A DNA stretch of 64,000 bases from CBDAQA01 sp965247815. GTDB taxonomy: Bacteria; Planctomycetota; Phycisphaerae; Tepidisphaerales; Tepidisphaeraceae. Positions 8,236 through 17,161 of this stretch are shown one piece after another (the first letter of the stretch is position 1; the number at the start of each line of letters is the position of its first letter). The stretch covers positions 248,001 through 312,000 of the forward strand of contig CBDFHW010000034.1 of assembly GCA_965247815.1 (NCBI GenBank), read 5' to 3'. Both the position numbers and the translations under genes were made by a program. A model generated the notes under the pieces. It was not told where the DNA came from and ran no database searches. It worked only from the letters and a program-made list of their open reading frames with translations.

Positions 8236-9513
8236 TCAATTCGACTTGGTTCCCGTCCCGGTCGGGTCGGGCTTGGTCGGCTTCGGCGGGGCGTGGGGCC
8301 TTGGAATCGGAAGCCCGGTCCCGCCGCCGGGAAACGTTGGTGTGGTCTGATTGAACTGTCCGTTCAGACCGGTGTTGACGCTCGTCCCGCCGAGGTCGGA
8401 AACCGCTGATCCGTAATCGGCATTGAGCACGTCGCTGGCGCGACCGGCCACTCGGTCGGCGTCATTGAGGATCGCGCCCCAATCCTTGTCGCTTTTTGCC
8501 AGCGGCATAAATACCTCGGCCGCGTCGTGAATCTTCTGACACGTCGTGATGTCGTCGCCGAGATCTCTCCTGTTTTGCCCCGACAGGCCGTTCTTCTTCG
8601 AAATGTTCTGCGTCACATATTGCCCGTTGATCACCACAGTGCTGGGGGTGTTCGTGACGTAGTTGGCGTGCTTGTCGATGTCGTCGACCCGCGACCACAT
8701 GCCCTTGAGCGCGTTGGTTAAAAGGTTTCTTGAATGATCCAGCAGCGAGTTGGAAACCTGTGTCGTCTTGTCGTCGTTGCCGTAGGCGATGACGTCCAGT
8801 TGGTCGAGGCCGACGACCTGTTCGAGCACGGGCCAGATCTGGGTCAGATTCTGTGAAACGACTGCGGCCTTCAGCTTCGGGGACAAGGCGGACAGGTCGT
8901 CGTCCAGCATGGCCGCAAAGGCGTCCTTCCGCCTGTCGTGGTCCATCAGGTCGATCGGGCCGGTTTTGTCCGTTCCCGCGCCGATGGTTTTGGGCACGTA
9001 CGTGGTGCCCTTGGCCCGGGCGAACAGTTCACCGGTCCAGGTCGCCAGCGCCAGTTCGTGCGGGTCTTTGGTTTCTTTCAACGCCGACTTGAAGGTCGCC
9101 GCGGCTGCCGACATCGACTTCATCCCGACCTGAGCTTCGCCTTTGAGCATGGTGACTTGGAACCTGCTGAACCCGGCGGCGGCGGGGCCGCGCATCGCGA
9201 GTAGCTTGCTCGCCGTTTTCACCGCGGCAGGATACTGCTTCTGGTCGAGTTCATTTTGCAGCTCAGTCATCGGCGGCGCGTCGACCGCCGTCCCGGTAGC
9301 CGGCTTGGTCGTGGCGTCCGCCGGCAGGGGTGCGGCGATGGGTTTAGCGGGCGGTGCCAGCGGTGCGCGCGGGAGCACCGGGCCCGGTCTAACGGGTTGA
9401 TTCGGTTTGACGTACGGCGTATTGGGTTGATTCTGCCCCGAGCAAAGGGCCGACGGCAGTCCCAGAAAGCTTGTCGCCAGGAAAAGCCGTGATAACGTCG
9501 GTCGAGCTTTCAT
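8236..9513 (-). CDS. Secreted protein of unknown function with TPR-like segment
   Basis: A 425-residue exported protein with no recognised family. Residues 1-25 form a signal peptide (LFLATSFLGLPSALCSG); the cysteine context does not fit a lipobox. Residues 27-75 are Pro-rich and probably disordered (VRPGPVLPRAPLAPPAKP). Residues 75-165 look like two or three tetratricopeptide-type helical pairs (LDQKQYPAAVKTASKLLA; SAAAATFKSALKETKDPHEL). The remainder is helical and ends in another Pro/Gly-rich tail. It lies 54 bases upstream of the DUF4159 gene on the same strand, so the two may be co-transcribed and act together in the envelope. Confidence 0.75.
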   Translation of the reverse strand: MKARPTLSRLFLATSFLGLPSALCSGQNQPNTPYVKPNQPVRPGPVLPRAPLAPPAKPIAAPLPADATTKPATGTAVDAPPMTELQNELDQKQYPAAVKTASKLLAMRGPAAAGFSRFQVTMLKGEAQVGMKSMSAAAATFKSALKETKDPHELALATWTGELFARAKGTTYVPKTIGAGTDKTGPIDLMDHDRRKDAFAAMLDDDLSALSPKLKAAVVSQNLTQIWPVLEQVVGLDQLDVIAYGNDDKTTQVSNSLLDHSRNLLTNALKGMWSRVDDIDKHANYVTNTPSTVVINGQYVTQNISKKNGLSGQNRRDLGDDITTCQKIHDAAEVFMPLAKSDKDWGAILNDADRVAGRASDVLNADYGSAVSDLGGTSVNTGLNGQFNQTTPTFPGGGTGLPIPRPHAPPKPTKPDPTGTGTKSN

Positions 9514-10001
9514 AAACTTACCTGTTTGCGATGGCCGTCAGATGCCCGCGGGGCCAGAGACGCGACCCGGTTTGTTCTAAGCGGCTTGGACACTGTAACT
9601 TCCCCGTGCATGTCTATACTATCGAATTCCCGAATCTGACGTGCGAAGGTCAAAAATAGAAAAAGCGGTGTACCCCCTCGCGGTCCTCGTCCGGTTAGGT
9701 ATAATTCCGAGCGACGGTGGAGGCCCTTAAAAGGGTCACACACGCGTCCGGTTCGATCGGCCTTTAGCTGGCTACAGCTCCCGAAGCGAACCGAAGTCTC
9801 TTTTGTTGCGGCACGCAATCGCCGTCTCCTGCGGATTTCCCTCGCTTATGTGCCCTTGCGGGCTGCGAGGCCTTCCGTAAGCCACGACGATCCGGCTCGA
9901 AGATTCAGACACGGCTGATTCCTGGAAGTTTGGGTTAATCCCATTCGTCGAAGAATCAGTTGCTTTGATCTCGGTCCGGCGGCCACACGAGGAAAGACAG
10001 A
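9514..10001. other. Intergenic region, 488 bases, no gene seen
   Basis: A divergent spacer between the secreted protein and the indolepyruvate oxidoreductase. No convincing coding frame or tRNA was found. A TATAAT hexamer sits at 9700-9705 on the plus strand, but nothing resembling TTGACA lies 16-18 bases upstream, so no promoter is called. A GAGGAAAG ribosome-binding site precedes the ATG at 10002. Confidence 0.5.
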
Positions 10002-13000
10002 ATGGCTACCGATCCGCGCTACCTGGTCGATTCCGGCCGGGAAATTTTCACCGGCAATGAACTCCTGATCAAAGGCGCCCTCGAAGTCGAGGGCGGTGTC
10101 CACCTGTTGACCGGCTACCCCGGGTCTCCCGTGGCCGGCTTCTTCGACATCATGGGCGACATCAGCGATCTGCTGAAAGCCAAGGGCATTCGCGCCTTCC
10201 AAGCCAACAACGAAGCGCTCGGTGTTGCCGCGGTGAACGGCAGCCAGATGATGGCCGCCCGGTCGATCGTGGCTTTCAAAAGCGTCGGGACGCACGTCGC
10301 CTCGGACGCGCTGGCGCTGGGGAACATGGCCGGGTCGCACCCCGACGGCGGGGTGGTCGTCATCAGCGGGGAAGACCCCTGGTGCGACAGCACGCAGGTC
10401 CCGGCCGACAGCCGGTTCCTGTTCGAGCACCTCCGCATGCCGGTCGTCGAACCGGGCACCGCGCAGGAACTTAAAGACTGGATCAACCTCAGCTTCCAAT
10501 TAAGCCGGGCGGCGGGGCTATACATCGGGTACATCGTCACGGTCGCCCACGCCGACGGCGGCGGCACCGTCCAATGTCATAAAAACCAGTGGCCCGAGCA
10601 GAACACGAACCTGCCGGTCGAATTGGAAACCGCGAAGATTCCGCTGCAGAAAATGGTCCTGCTTCCCCCGCGGACCTGGCAGAAGGAACTGCAAACCGAC
10701 GAACGTTTCGCCCTGACAATGGCCAAGGCGCGTGAACTGGGAGTGAATGAAATAGTTGGTCGTCGTCAGTTGGTAGTTGGTAGTGGAGAAAAGGAAAAAC
10801 CCTCTTCACTTACAACTAACAACTACCCACCATCAACTGTCCCCGTACCAACTTCCCCTCTCGGCTTCATCGTGACCGGGGCGGCCGGGCCGTATTTGAA
10901 TCACGTGCTTAGCGACATTGGTCTGCTCGGCGAGTTTCCGATCCTGCAGATGGGCATGAGCTACCCGGTCGACGTCGAACTCGTGGCCGAGTTCAGCAAG
11001 ACCTGTAAGCACATGGTCGTGATCGAGGAACGCCGAAGCTTCTTGGAAAAGAACATTCGTGACGCGGCGTTCAAGCACCTGTCGCACGAGACCGCGGTCG
11101 ATATCACCACCCGGCTGTTCGGGAAAGTATTCCCGAGCAGCAGCACAGAGCCGACCAGTGCCTCGGGGCAATCCAAGCCGGTCGCGAAACGGCCCGGCAT
11201 CCCCGACACCCGCGGGTTGAATCCTTCGGTTCTCGCACAGACGCTCATCCCGCTTATTAAGGCGACCGAAGAAATCCCCGCCGAGTTGCGGAACGGCAAG
11301 CTCACGGCCGAGTCCTCCCGGTTGCGGGAACTCAGCAAACCCAAGCTGGCCGTCTTCAACGAAAAGGTCGTCGCCCGCACGCCGACCTTCTGCCCCGGTT
11401 GCCCGCACCGCGACAGCTCATCGGCATTGATGGAACTCCGCGGCAATCTGGCCGACCCGGCTTACATGAAAGCGCACTACAACCGCGCGCCGATCGACCT
11501 GGTCGCCCACGGCGACACCGGTTGCTACACCATGCTCATGTTCGCCCCCACCGAACAGCTCATGCACAACTACAGCGGCATGGGGCTGGGCGGCGGCACC
11601 GGGTCGGGCATCGACCCGTTCATTACCAACAAACAAATCGTGTTCATGGGGGACGGCACGTTTTTCCATTCGGGCCAGATCGCGATCAGCAACAGCATCA
11701 AGGCCGGGCAGGACATCTGTTACATCATCCTGGAAAACAAGACGACCGCGATGACCGGTCACCAGGAACATGCCGGCACCGAACTCGACGCGACCGGTAA
11801 CCGGTCCTACATACAGGACATCGAACAGATCGTCCGCGGGATGGCCGGGACCAGCCCCTTGACGGTGCAGAAGCTGTCGCCCGCGGACAAGATCGCTTAC
11901 CGCAACGTGCTGGAAAAAACGATCCTCGCCGACGGCGTCAAGGTCGTGATCGCCGACAAAGAATGCGGCATCACCTACCACCGCAAGGAACTCAAGGCCG
12001 AGCGCAAAACGATCAAGGAAAAGGGTTATCTCCCCGAGAAAACCCACATGAACGTGACGCCCGAGGTGTGCGAAAACTGCCTCGAGTGCACCAAGGCGAC
12101 CGCCTGCCCGGGGTTGACCGCGGTCGAAACCGACTACGGCCGGAAGATCGACACCGACTTGACCTGGTGCGTAAACGACGGCGCGTGCGTGCGGGTCACC
12201 GTCAGCAACGAGGCCGGTACCGGCGTCAAGCCGTGCCCCAGCTTCGAGCAGGTCAAAGTCGTCCGCCAGAAACGCCGGCGATACACGCTGCCGCACATGG
12301 CGCTCGACAAGCTGCCCGAACCGGTCGCCACTCACAAGATGGACCAGGCCGGTGACACCTGGCGCGTTCACATGGCCGGTGTCGGTGGGATGGGCATTGG
12401 CGTCGTCGGCGCGATCCTGATCCGCGCCGGTCACAAGGAAGGCTATCGCGTCCTTTTCCAGGACAAGAAGGGTCTGGCCATCCGCAACGGCGGTGTCTAC
12501 GGGCAGATGACGTTCGTTAAAGACGACACGTTTGCCAACAACACCAACGACGCTTCAGCCGCGGCCGCCTCGTACGCAACAACCGGCGCGATTCCTTACG
12601 GTAAAGCAGACTTGCTGCTCGGCGTCGACATTCTCGAGGCGGCCCGCGCCCTCGACCCCCGCGAGCAATTCCGCGTGGCTCACAAGGATCGCACGGCCGC
12701 GGTGTTGAACGAATACAAACAGCCGACCGTGCTCACGCTGCTCGGTCGTCACGATTTTGATCCCGCGGCACTGCGGCAGGAAATCTACGACAACTGCCGG
12801 GCCGACCTTTCGTTCAGCCGAAACCTGTCCGAGATCTGCGAGCAACGGCTCGGCAGCAAGCAATTCGTCAACATCATGATGCTGGGCGTCGCCTTCCAAT
12901 TGGGGCTCATCCCGGTCAGCGCCTGGAGCATCGCCTGGGCGATTAAAGACAGCATCCGCCGGGACCACCGGAAAAACCTCAAGGCGTTCAACATCGGTCG

Positions 13001-13835
13001 AAAGCTCGCACTCGAACCCCGGGCGCTGCCCCGCAAGCCCGAGCCGGAAACCTGGGAACATCTGGTCACCAACAAGAGCAAGATCCTCCGCAAGACCCGG
13101 ATGTCCGGCCGGGCCCACGCCGATCAGTTCGAGAAGCTGGTTCAAGGATCGGTCAAGGCGATGCGGGACCTGCCCGAGGAAAGCAAATACGACCTGACGC
13201 TGCGGGTATACGACCTGCTGCAATACGAGAACGCGGCCTTCGCTAAGAAATACATCGACCTGGTCCGAGGCATCTACCGCCGGGACAACCAGCAGCACGG
13301 CTACGCCGCCACGCACGCCGCCATCTGGAACCTAGCTAAGGTCATGCTGATCAAAGACGAGCCGTACGTCGCTTACCTGCTGACCCGGTACGAGAAAAAG
13401 CAGCGGGACATTTCCAAATACGCGGTCGATGTCGCCAACGGAGACAAGCTGGTCTACCGTCATCACACCAGCCCCGAGTTCAACCTCGGCAAGCACCGCA
13501 TCCGGTTCCAGATCACGACCACCGACTGGCAGTTGAACATCGTCCGCCACATGAAGTGGTGGCGGAAACTGCCGGGCTGGCACAACCGCGAAGTCGCCTT
13601 CCGCGACTGGTACATCGGCCTGCTCGACCGCGTGGGCCTCAGTGACCAGAATTACGCGACCGCCCTCAGCGTTTTGAAATCTCCCGAGGAAGTGACCGGC
13701 TACCGCGAGGTCCGGTATCCGAAGATGGACAAGGCCAAGCAGCAGGTCGAAAGCAATCTGTTAAGCACTCCAAAGGTCGAAGTTCAGATCAAACGCGAAG
13801 TGTTGGAAAACCTGCGGACGCCGGCCGGGGTGTAA
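10002..13835 (+). CDS. Fused indolepyruvate:ferredoxin oxidoreductase
   Basis: Converts aryl-pyruvates (indolepyruvate, phenylpyruvate) to aryl-acetyl-CoA with ferredoxin as electron acceptor. At 1277 residues it has the alpha and beta chains in one polypeptide. Residues 1-240 form the pyrimidine-type thiamine domain (LLTGYPGSPVAGFFDIMGD). At about 464 is CPGCPHRDSSSA, and at 500-600 the thiamine-diphosphate domain with HGDTGCYTM and GDGTFFHSG. At about 690-740 is a cysteine-rich stretch (CENCLECTKATACPG, CVNDGACVRV, CPSF) likely to hold an iron-sulfur cluster. At 785-980 the gamma domain carries MAGVGGMGIGVVGAILIRAG. About 300 further residues follow, as in the long fused forms. Residues 251-283 are an insertion encoded by a palindromic repeat, in frame and inside a linker. 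A perfect terminator follows the stop. The gene stands alone. Confidence 0.9.
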   Translation: MATDPRYLVDSGREIFTGNELLIKGALEVEGGVHLLTGYPGSPVAGFFDIMGDISDLLKAKGIRAFQANNEALGVAAVNGSQMMAARSIVAFKSVGTHVASDALALGNMAGSHPDGGVVVISGEDPWCDSTQVPADSRFLFEHLRMPVVEPGTAQELKDWINLSFQLSRAAGLYIGYIVTVAHADGGGTVQCHKNQWPEQNTNLPVELETAKIPLQKMVLLPPRTWQKELQTDERFALTMAKARELGVNEIVGRRQLVVGSGEKEKPSSLTTNNYPPSTVPVPTSPLGFIVTGAAGPYLNHVLSDIGLLGEFPILQMGMSYPVDVELVAEFSKTCKHMVVIEERRSFLEKNIRDAAFKHLSHETAVDITTRLFGKVFPSSSTEPTSASGQSKPVAKRPGIPDTRGLNPSVLAQTLIPLIKATEEIPAELRNGKLTAESSRLRELSKPKLAVFNEKVVARTPTFCPGCPHRDSSSALMELRGNLADPAYMKAHYNRAPIDLVAHGDTGCYTMLMFAPTEQLMHNYSGMGLGGGTGSGIDPFITNKQIVFMGDGTFFHSGQIAISNSIKAGQDICYIILENKTTAMTGHQEHAGTELDATGNRSYIQDIEQIVRGMAGTSPLTVQKLSPADKIAYRNVLEKTILADGVKVVIADKECGITYHRKELKAERKTIKEKGYLPEKTHMNVTPEVCENCLECTKATACPGLTAVETDYGRKIDTDLTWCVNDGACVRVTVSNEAGTGVKPCPSFEQVKVVRQKRRRYTLPHMALDKLPEPVATHKMDQAGDTWRVHMAGVGGMGIGVVGAILIRAGHKEGYRVLFQDKKGLAIRNGGVYGQMTFVKDDTFANNTNDASAAAASYATTGAIPYGKADLLLGVDILEAARALDPREQFRVAHKDRTAAVLNEYKQPTVLTLLGRHDFDPAALRQEIYDNCRADLSFSRNLSEICEQRLGSKQFVNIMMLGVAFQLGLIPVSAWSIAWAIKDSIRRDHRKNLKAFNIGRKLALEPRALPRKPEPETWEHLVTNKSKILRKTRMSGRAHADQFEKLVQGSVKAMRDLPEESKYDLTLRVYDLLQYENAAFAKKYIDLVRGIYRRDNQQHGYAATHAAIWNLAKVMLIKDEPYVAYLLTRYEKKQRDISKYAVDVANGDKLVYRHHTSPEFNLGKHRIRFQITTTDWQLNIVRHMKWWRKLPGWHNREVAFRDWYIGLLDRVGLSDQNYATALSVLKSPEEVTGYREVRYPKMDKAKQQVESNLLSTPKVEVQIKREVLENLRTPAGV
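10753..10840 (+). repeat. Palindromic repeat inserted in frame in a coding gene
   Basis: Arms AGTTGGTAGTTGGTAGTGG (10768-10786 and on to 10789) and TCTTCACTTACAACTAACAA (10803-10822 and on to 10824) pair over 22 bases with four mismatches; further AGTTGGT/ACCAACT units extend the structure outwards. The right arm is 20 of 22 bases identical to that of the intergenic element at 47771-47835, and the loops (GAAAAGGAAAAACC against GGGAAAACC) are alike. It is translated as an irregular Ser/Pro/Asn-rich linker in the oxidoreductase. Confidence 0.75.
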
Positions 13836-13855
13836 CTGAAAAACGAATTGAGTCG

Positions 13856-13898
13856 AACTGCCGCGGTCGTCATTTACCACGACCGCGGCAGTTTTCTT
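13856..13898 (+). terminator. Intrinsic terminator of the indolepyruvate oxidoreductase gene
   Basis: A perfect 15-base stem, AACTGCCGCGGTCGT (13856-13870) with ACGACCGCGGCAGTT (13879-13893), has an 8-base loop and is followed by TTCTTTCC. It starts 21 bases after the stop codon. Confidence 0.85.
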
Positions 13899-14009
13899 TC
13901 CGCAATTCTGACTGAGCAAAGTTACGACCATTGGGTAGTGGGTTAGTTTGAATTCGGTGCTTGAGCGATCAAGGTTGACTCTGGCCGATTCAGATGTCAG
14001 TTTAACATC

Positions 14010-14246
14010 ATGGCGAAACCTAAACGGCCACGGGATATAAACCAGCTAGCAAAGATGATAGTGGATATGTCCACGGGGGATGCGCCACCCGATCCAGAGC
14101 CGGTGAAGAATCCGGCTGCGGTTGCGTTGGGGAAGCTGGGAGGCGCTAAGGGTGGACCGGCGCGGGCCGCTGCATTAACGCCAGCGAAACGAAAGGCGAT
14201 TGCGAAAAAGGCGGCGGCAAAACGGTGGTCAGACAGCAAGTCGTAA
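14010..14246 (+). CDS. Small basic protein, transposon cargo
   Basis: A 78-residue, lysine/alanine-rich protein of a conserved but uncharacterised kind. The first half, RDINQLAKMIVDMSTG, is followed by NPAAVALGKLGGAKGGPARA and a basic helix LTPAKRKAIAKKAAAKRW. The Ala/Lys-rich C-terminal helix looks suited to nucleic-acid binding, and similar short proteins occur near mobile DNA in many genomes (from memory). Its last 18 bases overlap the end of the convergent XRE-ImmA gene, so transcription of one could interfere with the other. It is the first gene inside the left end of the IS1-like transposon. Confidence 0.6.
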   Translation: MAKPKRPRDINQLAKMIVDMSTGDAPPDPEPVKNPAAVALGKLGGAKGGPARAAALTPAKRKAIAKKAAAKRWSDSKS

Positions 14247-15284
14247 TGTGTCTTTGGGACGCAGATACATTTGTTCCACTTCTTCTTCGCACAAATGCAG
14301 CATTCGCGCAAAATCGATTTTCCCAAAATGATTCTGCTGGATATGGGCCTCGACCAGTTTCTGAATTAGCTTCGGTTCTTCCGCTGCTATTTGGTTCGGC
14401 TCTCTGCGTCTAAATCCAAGGCGACCCATGTAAGCAAATAGAGATGAATAGCGCTCCCCCGTCATGCAGCCCAAATCGTGAGATCGCTTCACAATTGATG
14501 CCATCGAGACACGCCAGAACGGCTTCAAATTTGCTGCGCGTTCCAGTGACATTCCAAATAAATCTTGTCTGATGTCCTTGGCGGGCATCAAAAACTCTGC
14601 GGCGAACCGATTCGCCTCATCCTCCATTGTCTCACTGATCTGCTGATGCATCACCATATGCCCAAGCTCGTGTGCAAGTGAAAATCTTGCCCGATCAGCA
14701 TCGGCAGACGAGTTTATGAAAAACATCGGCGGCGAATCATCCGGCCATTGGCTGATAGCATCAATGTCACTAGTCCCGAATGGAAATTTGAAAACAAGAC
14801 CACCAGCAGATTCGATAACAGCAACCAGATTTTTAACTGGGCCAGAAGGCAGTCGCCAAACCGCCCGCGTCATCTGGGCTACTGCCACTGCGTCTCGATC
14901 CACTTGGTCAATGTCAATTGCCCTGAACTCGTTCGGGGTGTCGAGTGAAACATCCCTTAGAAGCGCCTTCGCGTGAATCCTGTATATATTGAGCTTCGCT
15001 TCAATCTGTCGCATGTGCTTGATTAAAGTGCTGGCCTTCTTGCGGTAGAACAAAACGCTCAGCCCCAGTCCTGTATATCTCTCATCCAAGAAGAAAAATG
15101 ATAAGGGGTAGGCAAGCCTGTCCGCGATCTTTTGAAGTTTATCAGCCGATATATCCATGGTTCCTATTTCGAGTTTCGAAATAGTTCCTTGATGAATATC
15201 AGTGTCCTTTGCTAAATCCCCCTGCGTCAGCCCGCGCGACTCGCGGGCTAATCTCACCATCTCCGAATTCACGCGTCCGGTCAT
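14229..15284 (-). CDS. XRE-family regulator fused to ImmA/IrrE metallopeptidase
   Basis: A 351-residue two-domain protein. Residues 5-65 are an XRE-type helix-turn-helix (LARESRGLTQGDLAKDTDIH, then TISKLEIG). Residues 145-260 are an ImmA/IrrE zinc peptidase (COG2856) with HELGH at 205-209 and EDEANRFAAEFLMP from 221, which supplies the third zinc ligand. ImmA-type peptidases cleave repressors, as in ICEBs1 induction and Deinococcus DdrO control; XRE-COG2856 fusions also occur in predicted toxin-antitoxin pairs. The start overlaps the stop of the upstream 200-residue gene by four bases (ATGA), so the two are translationally coupled. The region is visibly richer in A+T than its neighbours, in line with acquisition. 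It probably regulates, or is regulated through, its partner. Confidence 0.9.
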   Translation of the reverse strand: MTGRVNSEMVRLARESRGLTQGDLAKDTDIHQGTISKLEIGTMDISADKLQKIADRLAYPLSFFFLDERYTGLGLSVLFYRKKASTLIKHMRQIEAKLNIYRIHAKALLRDVSLDTPNEFRAIDIDQVDRDAVAVAQMTRAVWRLPSGPVKNLVAVIESAGGLVFKFPFGTSDIDAISQWPDDSPPMFFINSSADADRARFSLAHELGHMVMHQQISETMEDEANRFAAEFLMPAKDIRQDLFGMSLERAANLKPFWRVSMASIVKRSHDLGCMTGERYSSLFAYMGRLGFRRREPNQIAAEEPKLIQKLVEAHIQQNHFGKIDFARMLHLCEEEVEQMYLRPKDTLRLAV

Positions 15285-15883
15285 GCATGCTCCGCATCTG
15301 ACTGATTAATAGAAACAATAACGTCGAGCGACTGGTCGTAAACATTTGGATCGATTGGTTCGACACCGCCACCAAAGAGATTCATCTCGCCACCACCGCC
15401 GAGCAAACTCCATGTCCAGTGGTTCGATCTCCACCCGTTCGGGCAAATGAAAAATATTCCAGCAATAGTGCGAGCGATAAGGTCAGGGATGTACCCGAAT
15501 GTCACTTGGGTCAGATCAACGATGCCGGGGATATTCTCTTGGTGATAAATCTTTGCTTGCCTCTCGGTGGGAACGTTCATCGAATGCAAATCCGTTGTCA
15601 GCTTCTTGAATCGCAGCCCAACCGCACCAACAACGTTGCCATGCTGCATGCGACCAGTCTGTTGCCAGTTCAACCCGATATCGGCAAAGCGCGGGCGTAC
15701 ACGACGTGCAAAAATATTAGAAAGCATGCTCGCCTTAGTGCTGCTGTCCAACATGTCATGCAACTCTGGATGAGTATCCAGCACTTGGTTTAGGTATTCT
15801 TGACTCTCGAACAGGGTCGGGACAGCTATCTCTGCCACAGGTTCTAAATGGGGCCGAGATTCATCTTTTGACAGGACGGGCAT
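15281..15883 (-). CDS. Unknown partner of the XRE-ImmA protein
   Basis: A 200-residue protein of unknown family. The start at 15883 is chosen because GGAGA lies seven bases upstream and because the earlier possible start at 15940 falls on the -35 box of a promoter. No signal peptide or membrane helix is seen. Features include an acidic N-terminus (PVLSKDESRPHLEP), a segment FARRVRPRFADIGLNWQQTG, and a glycine-rich C-terminal part WSLLGGGGEMNLFGGGVEP. It forms a tight two-gene operon with the XRE-ImmA gene (four-base overlap). By position it could be the substrate or toxin partner of the peptidase, but no sequence motif shows a catalytic function. Confidence 0.65.
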   Translation of the reverse strand: MPVLSKDESRPHLEPVAEIAVPTLFESQEYLNQVLDTHPELHDMLDSSTKASMLSNIFARRVRPRFADIGLNWQQTGRMQHGNVVGAVGLRFKKLTTDLHSMNVPTERQAKIYHQENIPGIVDLTQVTFGYIPDLIARTIAGIFFICPNGWRSNHWTWSLLGGGGEMNLFGGGVEPIDPNVYDQSLDVIVSINQSDAEHA

Positions 15884-15911
15884 ATCAGATTCTCCAATTG
15901 ACGTTATACAA

Positions 15912-15940
15912 ATTATCGCATATACCGGCATGGAAATCAA
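15912..15940 (-). promoter_or_regulatory. Sigma-70-like promoter of the unknown/XRE-ImmA operon
   Basis: On the minus strand TTGATT (15935-15940) and GATAAT (15912-15917) are 17 bases apart, with the ribosome-binding site and ATG at 15883 following. The IS3 insertion stops 42 bases upstream of the -35 box, so the promoter core is intact. Confidence 0.55.
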
Positions 15941-16016
15941 GGAAAATTATGCGCGAAAATATGCTTAATGGCTTGAGTGTTTGGGCTTCCCCACCAAGCG
16001 CGGGCGCTGCAGAGGG

Positions 16017-16877
16017 CTAATTCAGGCTTGCCTCGAACGTCTCGGGGCTAACATAGCCTAACGAACTGTGCAGACGTCTGCGATTATAAAACACCTCGAT
16101 GTACTCAAAGATCGACGCCCGGGCCTGGTCATGTGTGGCGAACTTCTGGTGATGCACCAACTCGGTCTTGAGCGTGGACCAGAAGCTTTCCATTACGGCG
16201 TTGTCCCAGCAGTCTCCCTTGCCGCTCATGCTCTGGTTCATTTCATGCGATTCCAGCAGCTGCTGGTAATTATCACTCGCGTATTGAACGCCGCGGTCGC
16301 TGTGGTGCAGCAGGCCTTTCTCGGGGCTTCTTCGCGCGATCGCCATCTGCAGCGCATCACTCACCAGATCGGTTTGCATGTGATCCGCCATCGACCAGCC
16401 GACGATCATCCGGCTGCACAAATCAATCACCCCCGCCAGGTACATCCATCCCTGGTCGGTCGGAATGTAAGTGATGTCCACCGCCCATTTCTGGTTCGGG
16501 AGTTCGGCGGCGAACTGCCGGTCCAGCACGTTGCCGGCCACCGGGTTGGGGTGGTCGCTGTCGGTGGTGGTCGGCACGAATTTTTTCTTTTGTTTCGCCC
16601 GGATTCCGGCCGCTTTCATCACTTTTGCCACCGTGTTTTCACACACGCTTTCGCCCCGGGCCACCAGGGCTTTATAGATCCGCGGGCTGCCGTAGACGCC
16701 GCGCCCTTCCACGGCGGCGGTTCTGACCTTGGCCGTCAGTTCCTCCCGGCGTTTGTACCGCTCGCTCGCAGGCCGGTTGATCCAGTCGTAGTAACCCGAG
16801 CGGCTGACATCCAGCACCTGGCACGAAACCTCAACCGGAAAGTCACGGAGGTGTTCTTCGATGAAGGCAAACTTCAC
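16017..16877 (-). CDS. IS3-family transposase OrfB (DDE integrase), copy 1
   Basis: The 286-residue catalytic subunit. It has the helical HTH_21 region (SRSGYYDWINRPAS, GVYGSPRIYKAL) and the rve integrase core with all three acidic residues: WAVDITYIPT, HHSDRGVQYAS and the Glu in NAVMESFWSTLK. It ends RRRLHSSLGYVSPETFEASLN, the usual IS3 tail. A GTG start at 16877 with AGGAG upstream overlaps the orfA stop by four bases. An A7G run near 16913 would also let ribosomes shift by -1 out of orfA to make an OrfAB fusion, as in other IS3 elements. The sequence looks intact and potentially active. Confidence 0.92.
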   Translation of the reverse strand: MKFAFIEEHLRDFPVEVSCQVLDVSRSGYYDWINRPASERYKRREELTAKVRTAAVEGRGVYGSPRIYKALVARGESVCENTVAKVMKAAGIRAKQKKKFVPTTTDSDHPNPVAGNVLDRQFAAELPNQKWAVDITYIPTDQGWMYLAGVIDLCSRMIVGWSMADHMQTDLVSDALQMAIARRSPEKGLLHHSDRGVQYASDNYQQLLESHEMNQSMSGKGDCWDNAVMESFWSTLKTELVHHQKFATHDQARASIFEYIEVFYNRRRLHSSLGYVSPETFEASLN

Positions 16878-17161
16878 AGCTGCTCCTTTGCGAAGAACTG
16901 AGCTGCTTTTTTTAAAATCTCGCGCTCCATCAAAAGCCGGGCGTTCTCCTTGCGCAGCCGCCGCAGCTCTGCCGCCATCGCTCCGTCGCCAGTCGGCGCC
17001 AAGCCGGCCTCGGCTCCAAACTTGCCGACCCACCCCCGAACGCTGTTGGGATCGACGCCCAGGCTCTTGGCCGCGTCAACCACTGAATACCCCTGTTGAT
17101 TGACCAGCTTGACTGCTGAAATCTTGAACTCCCGGGTGTACTTTCTTCGTGCCATGGACAC
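16874..17161 (-). CDS. IS3-family OrfA (HTH_Tnp_1), copy 1
   Basis: A 95-residue DNA-binding subunit. The helix-turn-helix is ARRKYTREFKISAVKLVNQQ then YSVVDAAKSLGVDPNSVRGW, followed by a leucine-zipper-like stretch (ELRRLRKENARLLMEREILK) that pairs subunits. The gene ends inside the start of orfB (GTGA overlap). The lysine codons after EREIL form the A7G slippery run used for frameshifting in this family. Confidence 0.92.
   Translation of the reverse strand: MSMARRKYTREFKISAVKLVNQQGYSVVDAAKSLGVDPNSVRGWVGKFGAEAGLAPTGDGAMAAELRRLRKENARLLMEREILKKAAQFFAKEQL

Noticed and set aside
9700..9705. TATAAT hexamer upstream of the indolepyruvate oxidoreductase
   Set aside because: No acceptable -35 box at 16-18 bases, so it is not called a promoter.
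16068..16901. 277-codon plus-strand frame inside the IS3 element (also at 51835-52668)
   Set aside because: It lies fully opposite orfB, which has the DDE motifs; identical in both copies only because the element is repeated.
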